Source: Phycisphaerales bacterium (lineage in GTDB: Bacteria > Planctomycetota > Phycisphaerae > Phycisphaerales > SM1A02). From it: 8,153 bases of DNA. Shown piece by piece: positions 1 through 4,529 of this stretch (positions are counted from its first letter, which is position 1; each line of letters opens with the position of its first letter). The DNA is taken from contig SLJD01000211.1 of the NCBI GenBank assembly GCA_007135295.1, positions 1 through 8,153 of the forward strand. Reading direction: 5' to 3'. Under the pieces are notes generated by a model. That model did no database searches. It worked only from the letters and a program-made list of their open reading frames with translations, and was not told the origin of the DNA. The translations under genes and the position numbers were made by a program.

Positions 1-110
1 GGCAGCGAGGCGTACCGCTCACTGACGCCGGAGATGCTCACATCGATCTGTCGCACCTCGTGGCTCACGCCCGAAAATGAACCGTGATTCGTATCATTCG
101 ACGGATCCAC
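1..110 (-). CDS. Possible 5' end of a leftward gene, product unknown (partial)
   Basis: An open frame reads leftward out of the window. It can start at a GTG at 110-108 or a GTG at 68-66. From the second start the frame reads VSHEVRQIDVSISGVSERY and onward, and 19 of the 22 third-codon positions are G or C, as expected for a real gene in this GC-rich DNA. No clear Shine-Dalgarno sequence precedes either start. A TATATA box (126-131, readable on both strands) lies upstream of the farther GTG. I recognise no domain in the visible residues. A competing reading is the tail of a rightward gene ending in a TGA at 85-87; its third-position GC is somewhat lower (about 79%), so I favour the leftward gene but weakly. 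Confidence 0.33.
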   Translation of the reverse strand, partial: MDPSNDTNHGSFSGVSHEVRQIDVSISGVSERYASL

Positions 111-127
111 CGCCGCGGCGGCTCGTA

Positions 128-133
128 TATACT
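128..133 (+). promoter_or_regulatory. Candidate -10 box (TATACT) for the prepilin-like gene
   Basis: TATACT matches the bacterial -10 consensus at five of six bases and stands out in otherwise GC-rich sequence. No convincing -35 box lies 16-18 bases upstream. Transcription would begin near 140, giving a leader of about 110 bases before the ATG at 251. The overlapping TATATA can also serve the opposite strand, so this may be a divergent promoter pair. Confidence 0.35.
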
Positions 134-141
134 GATCGGGT

Positions 142-184
142 GCTGATCAGCCGCGAATGGGTCCGCGGGATGGCTGAATCAGCC
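142..184. repeat. Paired GCTGA-TCAGC palindromes, operator-like
   Basis: GCTGATCAGC at 142-151 is a perfect 10-base palindrome. GGCTGAATCAGCC at 172-184 is the same palindrome with one extra central base and one more pair on each side. Both are followed by CGCG, so the unit GCTGA(A)TCAGCCGCG occurs twice. Centre-to-centre distance is about 31.5 bases, three helical turns. An additional half site, CTGATC, lies at 132-137 and overlaps the -10 box. Placement just downstream of the putative transcription start fits a repressor operator pair, but no regulator is identified. RNA base pairing in the leader is the alternative. Confidence 0.4.
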
Positions 185-239
185 GCGGGCGGCCGAGCCG
201 TCCCTGTATGACCGTGGTGGAACTGAATAGGACTGAGAC

Positions 240-243
240 AGGA
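240..243 (+). promoter_or_regulatory. Ribosome binding site of the prepilin-like gene
   Basis: AGGA lies seven bases ahead of the ATG at 251, a standard Shine-Dalgarno spacing, and supports that start. Confidence 0.6.
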
Positions 244-250
244 AACCGGA

Positions 251-1162
251 ATGAACAAATCAAGCCGACACCGCCATCCCCGCCCTGGCTTTACGATCGT
301 GGAGATCCTGGTTGTGATCTCGGTGATCGCGATCCTGCTTGCCTTGCTGCTGCCCGTCCTCGGCGGGATCCAGTCCCAGGGCCGTAAGACCCAGGAACGA
401 AACAACCTGCGGCAATACGGCATGTCCTGGGAGTTGTACTCGAATCAGAACAACAGCTCGCTTCTGCCTGGCTACCTCCCGGAAGATGTGCAGGAAGCGT
501 GGGACGTAAACTACAAATATGAGGATGGCGAGGAGATCGAAGACCTCGAGATCACCGCACCGTACACCTGGCGACTGCTTCCGTTCCTCAGCTTCAACCC
601 ATCGGCCGTAGCCGGGTATCGTGAGGCGGAGGATCAACTGCTTCGCGAGAATGCCGAGACCATCGCAGAGACCCCGCCGTTCGGTTACAACGGGTATTAC
701 CTCGGCGGCTACTACGAAATGCAGCAGGCCGCAGGCCAGACAGTCGCGCGAGCCAAATTCTCATCCGAGAACGTGGTTGCCCGGACGGTCTCTCACATCC
801 GCCGCGCCGATAACCAAATCGTCTTCACATCCACCACCCGTGTGGAAGAAGGCGAATACCGCAACCACAGCGACTATGTGGACGGTCATTACGAGGCCGT
901 GCCGCCTCGTCTCGGCGAGGACGAACTCTGGAGCGTCGGCGAAGGGGGAACCATCGACGGCGACACGGTCGAGGACATCTCTACGATCGTCGTGATTGCT
1001 GAGGAAGCGTCGATCCCGATCGGTCGACATACCGGAAACGCCGCCATTTTCTTTGCGGACGGCCACGTCGGCAGCTCAAGCCCCGGCGCCATGCGGGACA
1101 TGAGGCAGTGGATCCCCCGGGCCAATACCCGCGACTTCGAGCATTCATCTCCGTCCGACTAA
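251..1162 (+). CDS. Prepilin-type N-terminal methylation domain protein with H-X9-DG motif
   Basis: This 303-residue protein has a type IV pilin-like N-terminus. A short basic, His/Arg-rich leader is followed by GFTIVE (residues 13-18) and a hydrophobic helix of about 20 residues ending near LLPVLGG. Prepilin peptidase would be expected to cut between G13 and F14, with E18 as the conserved glutamate at mature position 5. The C-terminal part contains RHTGNAAIFFADGHVG. Here H260, nine residues, then D270-G271 form the H-X9-DG signature of planctomycete prepilin-related proteins (DUF1559-like). The middle, rich in Tyr and acidic residues, is probably the exposed globular domain. Planctomycetes encode many such proteins and most have no established role, so assignment to a specific pilus or secretion machine is not possible. 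It is a single gene with its own leader, and it converges on the TIKI/GumN gene with 25 bases between the stops. Start chosen by the Shine-Dalgarno at 240-243 and the correctly placed leader. Confidence 0.88.
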   Translation: MNKSSRHRHPRPGFTIVEILVVISVIAILLALLLPVLGGIQSQGRKTQERNNLRQYGMSWELYSNQNNSSLLPGYLPEDVQEAWDVNYKYEDGEEIEDLEITAPYTWRLLPFLSFNPSAVAGYREAEDQLLRENAETIAETPPFGYNGYYLGGYYEMQQAAGQTVARAKFSSENVVARTVSHIRRADNQIVFTSTTRVEEGEYRNHSDYVDGHYEAVPPRLGEDELWSVGEGGTIDGDTVEDISTIVVIAEEASIPIGRHTGNAAIFFADGHVGSSSPGAMRDMRQWIPRANTRDFEHSSPSD

Positions 1163-1187
1163 CGGCTGCCGATCTGGCGACCACTAT

Positions 1188-2489
1188 TCAACGGAACTGC
1201 TGTTCGAGCGAATGTCGGATCATCTGCCGCATCTGCTGCAGTTGCCGCGGCGGGACAGCGGTGTTCTCCAAGTCGACTTCCATTGCTGTAATCCACTGGC
1301 TGTCGATTTCGCGGGTGTAGCCCATTTCGACAAGCCGGTTGACGAAGTCGGGCATGTGGGCGGCCCCGTAGAAAATCGCGACCCGCTCGACCTCGGGCTC
1401 GTTGTCGATGATGCCTGAGAGGTCATCGATTGCGACCTTGTTCCGCTCATCGATAATGACCTCGACAAACCCCTCGCCCATCTGATCGAGGGCCTGACTC
1501 GTCATCGCTTCATCGCTGAGCAGTTCGATCATGGCGACCTTGACCGCGTCGGCGATGGCGCCGTCCATCATCGAATCAGCCGCTTCGACCATTCGCAGCA
1601 GCACCCGGACGACCTGACTGGCGAACGTCGTCCCCGCGAGGCCACCCGCAAACGCGTCGAAGTCTGCACCGCGGCGCTGCATCTCGCGCTCCACCTGGTC
1701 GAGGGCCAGGTCACTGACGCGCCAGTTTGGCCGGCCGTACGACATGGCTGTCAACTGGAACTCCATGCCGAGGGCCTGCGCCAATTGTGCCTGCAGTCCG
1801 TCCGGATCGGTCAGACCAGACAGGTCGAGCGGTTCATCGGGCTTGAGCCGCTGCGGTTCGGCATCCTCGGGGCTGCGGTTCGCCGGTCCGCGGCTGTAGA
1901 CGGTGTAACCGGTCACCTCTCCGGTCTCATCGTCGTGCTCAATCCGATACACGACGTCGCGCCCCCATGCGTCGCGGGAGGTCGAGTCCACCCATGTCAC
2001 CAGACGGGCATCAACTTCGCTGAACATCGCCGACAGATCATCGAGCGAATGGGGATATGTCTGCTGCGCCTCGTGGTACAACTCGACCATTCCGGCGAGC
2101 AGTGCGAGCGACGTCTTTGTCGACTCAATACGCTCGGCTTCGGTCTCCCCGCTCGGGCCGGCTGCTCCCGGCGGCAGAACCGACTCGTACAGCACGACAT
2201 CGTATTCATCGAGTATGGCCTGGATCTTTTCGTACAGCGACGCCTCGCCGACGTGGGCAATCGCCACAAGGGCCACATCCGGGCCCTCGTCGCCGGATCG
2301 AGCGTACTCGCGAACAGCAACGTCCAGCGCAATCCGCCGTCCGGGCTCCTCGGTCATGCGCAGGAACCGGCCTTCTTGATCCTCATCGCCACCGGCCATG
2401 CCGACCGCGCCGGGCCATGCAATCACAAGTACAGCGAACGCGGTTATGACCGCGAGCCAGTTTCGACGGCTGATCATCCATGCCTTCAT
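1188..2489 (-). CDS. Secreted TIKI/TraB/GumN-like protein with an inserted GspG-like pseudopilin domain
   Basis: This 433-residue protein begins with a Sec-type signal: basic MISRRN (5-10), a hydrophobic stretch at about 11-30, and likely cleavage near VGMA-GG. It therefore acts outside the cytoplasm. Residues 72-102 read VALVAIAHVGEASLYEK, then DVVLYE, like the first motif of TIKI/TraB/GumN proteins: H79 present, but the usual Gly of GxxH replaced by Ala76, and E102 present. The second half contains the RPNWRVSDL segment (253-261), ERN (348-350) and an intact GAAH (375-378) followed by PDFVNRLVEMGY, all matching the rest of this fold. Between them, roughly residues 119-204, sits a GspG-like segment (separate entry). 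Some family members are metal-dependent proteases (TIKI), but most bacterial ones have no proven activity. The gene lies 144 bases downstream of the ExbB-like gene on the same strand. A GGAG at 2499-2502 supports the ATG at 2489. Met5, preceded by AAGG, is an alternative start. Confidence 0.75.
   Translation of the reverse strand: MKAWMISRRNWLAVITAFAVLVIAWPGAVGMAGGDEDQEGRFLRMTEEPGRRIALDVAVREYARSGDEGPDVALVAIAHVGEASLYEKIQAILDEYDVVLYESVLPPGAAGPSGETEAERIESTKTSLALLAGMVELYHEAQQTYPHSLDDLSAMFSEVDARLVTWVDSTSRDAWGRDVVYRIEHDDETGEVTGYTVYSRGPANRSPEDAEPQRLKPDEPLDLSGLTDPDGLQAQLAQALGMEFQLTAMSYGRPNWRVSDLALDQVEREMQRRGADFDAFAGGLAGTTFASQVVRVLLRMVEAADSMMDGAIADAVKVAMIELLSDEAMTSQALDQMGEGFVEVIIDERNKVAIDDLSGIIDNEPEVERVAIFYGAAHMPDFVNRLVEMGYTREIDSQWITAMEVDLENTAVPPRQLQQMRQMIRHSLEQQFR
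1878..2135 (-). other. GspG-like pseudopilin globular domain inside the GumN-like protein
   Basis: Residues about 119-204 of the protein resemble the soluble part of GspG. An amphipathic helix (from about 121) leads into YPHSLDDL (145-152), comparable to the YPTTEQGL region of GspG. Then come DAWGRDVVYRIE (173-184) and GYTVYSRGPAN (194-204), comparable to the DPWGNPYQYR and YSLGADG strands. The pilin leader and the hydrophobic N-terminal helix are missing, so this unit cannot be processed or assembled as a pilin. It is best read as a domain recruited into another protein. Similarity was judged by eye from motif order only. Confidence 0.6.
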
Positions 2490-2633
2490 GCTGACTGTCT
2501 CCGATACTGCCGCACCACCCGGTCGGTCGGCTCGTGTATTCTGTCAGATGCGGCCTGTCTGCTGACTGATCGCATCGGGTGATCCTCCAGCCGTTGCCAT
2601 CGCCAGGTCAGACTCCGGACCACAACCATCACC

Positions 2634-3359
2634 TTAGCGCGGCGAGCCCGCGGCGGCTTCCGTCTTCGAAGCAGCCACCTCGCCTGGTCCATGCCGTCCC
2701 GCAGCCGCCGTGGCAACGGACGTGGATGACCCGCCTGAACCTCTGTCAAGCGTGCGAGCCGCGGCGGCAAGCGTCTCGAGTCGGCCGAGCATGCGGTCCA
2801 CCTGACCTCGAAAAATCATGTACGGGAAAAGCGTCATAAGCAATATCACAAGCCCGATCGCCGTAGTCAGAAGCGCTTCGGCAATACCGGCAGATACGAG
2901 TGACGGATCGGTGAGCGTCCGTTCATCGCCGAGCAGTTCAAACGACCGGATGATGCCGATCACCGTCCCGAGAATGCCCAGGACCGGGGCCGCGGAGATG
3001 ATCGTCGAAAGACTGACCATGAACCGCTCGAACCGCGGCCGGAGGGTTTCGACAATTTCGACGGCGGAAGCCTCGCTGCCCCGATGGGCGAGGAGGTGCC
3101 GGGTGACCTGGTCATAGATGCCCCGATGGCCTTCAACCTGCCTCCGGGCACGCTCAGGCTCGCCCTGCCGCAATGCGTCGGTCGTCCGAGTCAGGCGGCG
3201 CAGCGACGCGCGGCGGTGCTGGCCGATCCAGAACCACGCCCGCTCCAGAATCAACGCAAGACTGATCACGCTCAGCGCGAGAAGCGGGATCATCACCACC
3301 CCGCCCCGTTCGAGAAGTTGATTGAGGGTATCCACCAACTGGGCCATGACCGTCATCAT
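2634..3359 (-). CDS. MotA/TolQ/ExbB-family proton channel protein
   Basis: This inner-membrane protein of the MotA/TolQ/ExbB family uses the proton-motive force to drive a partner. Counting from the ATG at 3359 (241 residues), there are three hydrophobic segments at about 22-44, 116-138 and 155-180, with a charged cytoplasmic stretch between the first two, the ExbB/TolQ layout. The second segment carries APVLGILGTVIGIIRSF, and the third begins SAGIAEALLTTAIGL; both are hallmark blocks of the family's channel-lining helices. The last 35 or so residues are a low-complexity Ala/Gly/Ser tail. The frame is open up to a GTG at 3434, but the ATG at 3359 (or 3347) puts the first helix at the usual distance from the N-terminus; no strong Shine-Dalgarno decides it. 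The usual ExbD/TolR partner is not next to it. The next gene downstream on the same strand is the GumN-like protein. Gene symbol withheld because ExbB, TolQ and related paralogues cannot be separated here. Confidence 0.88.
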   Translation of the reverse strand: MMTVMAQLVDTLNQLLERGGVVMIPLLALSVISLALILERAWFWIGQHRRASLRRLTRTTDALRQGEPERARRQVEGHRGIYDQVTRHLLAHRGSEASAVEIVETLRPRFERFMVSLSTIISAAPVLGILGTVIGIIRSFELLGDERTLTDPSLVSAGIAEALLTTAIGLVILLMTLFPYMIFRGQVDRMLGRLETLAAAARTLDRGSGGSSTSVATAAAGRHGPGEVAASKTEAAAGSPR

Positions 3360-3460
3360 AGCCGCTCGCCCGATACGTCCGGAAGTCCGCCGGCCATGCC
3401 TGATCCCGGATTCAGGGCTGGACGCGAGGCGCACACCGGATGAACCGGCCGTGTCCGTTC

Positions 3461-3466
3461 TACAAT
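3461..3466 (+). promoter_or_regulatory. Candidate -10 box (TACAAT) placed for a leaderless ispA transcript
   Basis: TACAAT matches the -10 consensus TATAAT at five of six bases. It ends seven bases before the GTG start of the ispA-like gene, so transcription would begin at or within a base or two of that codon. No Shine-Dalgarno sequence is visible between it and the GTG, and no TTGACA-like -35 is seen at the usual spacing. On the other strand the same bases read TATTGT (3467-3462), which could serve the leftward ExbB-like gene. Confidence 0.4.
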
Positions 3467-3473
3467 ACCGACC

Positions 3474-4391
3474 GTGGAACCGACTCCAGCCCCAACATCA
3501 TCACAGCCGGCAGCTGCTGCAAACGAGTCCGAGCCGGATGGCAGCCACGGACTCATTCAGTCCGTGGAGCAACACCTCGCGGATCTACTGCCCACATTCG
3601 ACATGCCGCCGGCTTTGCTCGGAGCGGTTCAGTACGCCCTTGCTCCGGGCGGCAAGCGGCTGCGGCCGATGCTCGTGCTGCTCAGTGCGGAAGCCGTCGG
3701 CGGGGTGCGCGACGACGCGATGGACGCGGCGGCGGCGATCGAGCTCGTCCACAATTTCAGTCTCGTCCATGACGACCTGCCTGCCATGGACGATGATTCG
3801 ATGCGGCGGGGCCGGCCGACACTGCACGTGCAATCAGGCGAGGCGATGGCGATCCTCGCCGGGGACATGATGCTTTCTCTTGCCTTCGAGGTACTCAACC
3901 GAAACGTCGATCCAGAGCGAGCGAGCAGGCTGACGCGGGAACTCGCGCAGGCGACCGGTTGCATGATCGGCGGCCAGGTGCTCGATACCGTCGGAAGCGA
4001 ATGGACGGATTCTGCCGCCGCGCTCGAAGCCATCCACCGCCGCAAGACCGGAGCGCTGATTCGCGCCTGCTGCCGAATGGGCGGCATCTGCGGAAGTGCG
4101 GACGATCGGCAGTTTGAAGCGCTGACGCAGTATGGCGAGTCGATCGGGCTCATGTTCCAGATCGTCGATGACCTGCTTGATGTGACCCGCTCAAGCGAGG
4201 AGATCGGTAAGACGGCCGGCAAGGATGTCGAGGCCGGCAAATTGACCTATCCGGGGCTGTACGGCATTGCCGCCTCCCGGCAGGCGGTTGAATCGCTTCG
4301 TGAATCGGCTGAGCGTGCCGCTGGGTCGCTCGGTGGAGCCGCCCGACCACTTACTGAACTTGCTGATCGTCTGGCCACCCGAACACGCTGA
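3474..4391 (+). CDS. ispA: Short-chain polyprenyl diphosphate synthase (farnesyl/geranylgeranyl type)
   Basis: A cytosolic trans-isoprenyl diphosphate synthase of 305 residues that condenses isopentenyl diphosphate with allylic diphosphates. All family blocks are present: GGKRLRP (59-65), the first Asp-rich motif HDDLPAMDDD (99-108) followed by RRGRPTLH, GDMM (130-133), GGQVLD (166-171), KTG (191-193), the second Asp-rich motif QIVDDLLD (229-236), and GKTAGKD with KLTYP (245-260). The two-residue PA insertion in the first motif and Phe95 five residues before it indicate a bacterial FPP or GGPP synthase rather than a long-chain enzyme; C15 versus C20 cannot be decided by eye. The start is GTG at 3474: an in-frame stop lies at 3441-3443 and the first internal ATG (3603) would delete the N-terminal helix. 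About 25 Pro/Ala/Ser-rich residues precede the conserved domain. It is followed by dxs on the same strand, so the pair supplies isoprenoids. Confidence 0.93.
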   Translation: MEPTPAPTSSQPAAAANESEPDGSHGLIQSVEQHLADLLPTFDMPPALLGAVQYALAPGGKRLRPMLVLLSAEAVGGVRDDAMDAAAAIELVHNFSLVHDDLPAMDDDSMRRGRPTLHVQSGEAMAILAGDMMLSLAFEVLNRNVDPERASRLTRELAQATGCMIGGQVLDTVGSEWTDSAAALEAIHRRKTGALIRACCRMGGICGSADDRQFEALTQYGESIGLMFQIVDDLLDVTRSSEEIGKTAGKDVEAGKLTYPGLYGIAASRQAVESLRESAERAAGSLGGAARPLTELADRLATRTR

Positions 4392-4406
4392 ACGTATCCT
4401 ACGGGT

Positions 4407-4496
4407 ATGCGGCGAGCGGTTGGGAAGGACCGCAGCGTCGCTGAACCGGATCGGCCCCGGTACCGACCGGTCCGCCCGCCCCCCTCGGTCGAATGA
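4407..4496 (+). other. Possible 29-codon upstream ORF ahead of dxs
   Basis: An ATG at 4407 opens a 29-codon frame ending in TGA at 4494-4496. Its product is rich in Arg and Pro, with a PPP run near the end (RPPPSVE). It is in the same frame as dxs but is closed 33 bases before the dxs ATG. A TATCCT sequence (4395-4400) lies six bases ahead, the same geometry as the box before ispA. No homology or Shine-Dalgarno supports translation, so it may be chance. It could also be a leader peptide. Confidence 0.2.
4447..4474 (+). other. GC-rich hairpin in the ispA-dxs gap
   Basis: CGGATCGG (4447-4454) can pair with CCGGTCCG (4467-4474) to form an eight-pair stem with one G-U pair and a 12-base loop. 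The loop side contains the overlapping palindromes CGGTACCG (4458-4465) and GACCGGTC (4465-4472). No T-run follows, so it is not a standard intrinsic terminator. It could affect RNA stability or translation of dxs. Confidence 0.3.
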
Positions 4497-4529
4497 CACG
4501 ACCTTCCCCTGCGACGGATCGCGCTGCAC

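Noticed and set aside
1..87. C-terminal end of a rightward gene stopping at TGA 85-87
   Set aside because: The frame is open and cannot be excluded, but third-position GC and reading quality favour the leftward frame over the same bases, so it is not listed as a feature.
1163..1187. Terminator between the convergent prepilin-like and GumN-like genes
   Set aside because: Only a three-pair stem (GCC/GGC) without a T-run; too weak to call.
2489..2568. Direct repeat TGCTGACTG at 2489-2497 and 2560-2568 upstream of the GumN/GspG-like gene
   Set aside because: Only nine bases, one copy overlaps the start codon, and no symmetry or promoter alignment supports a regulatory role.
1785..2582. A 265-codon plus-strand frame opposite the GumN/GspG-like gene
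   Set aside because: The minus-strand product has a signal peptide and family motifs, while the plus-strand translation is Arg/His/Cys-rich without recognisable features.
3360..3434. N-terminal extension of the ExbB-like protein from the GTG at 3434
   Set aside because: The extra 25 residues are Arg/Gly/Ser-rich and unlike family N-termini; the ATG at 3359 gives a normal length.
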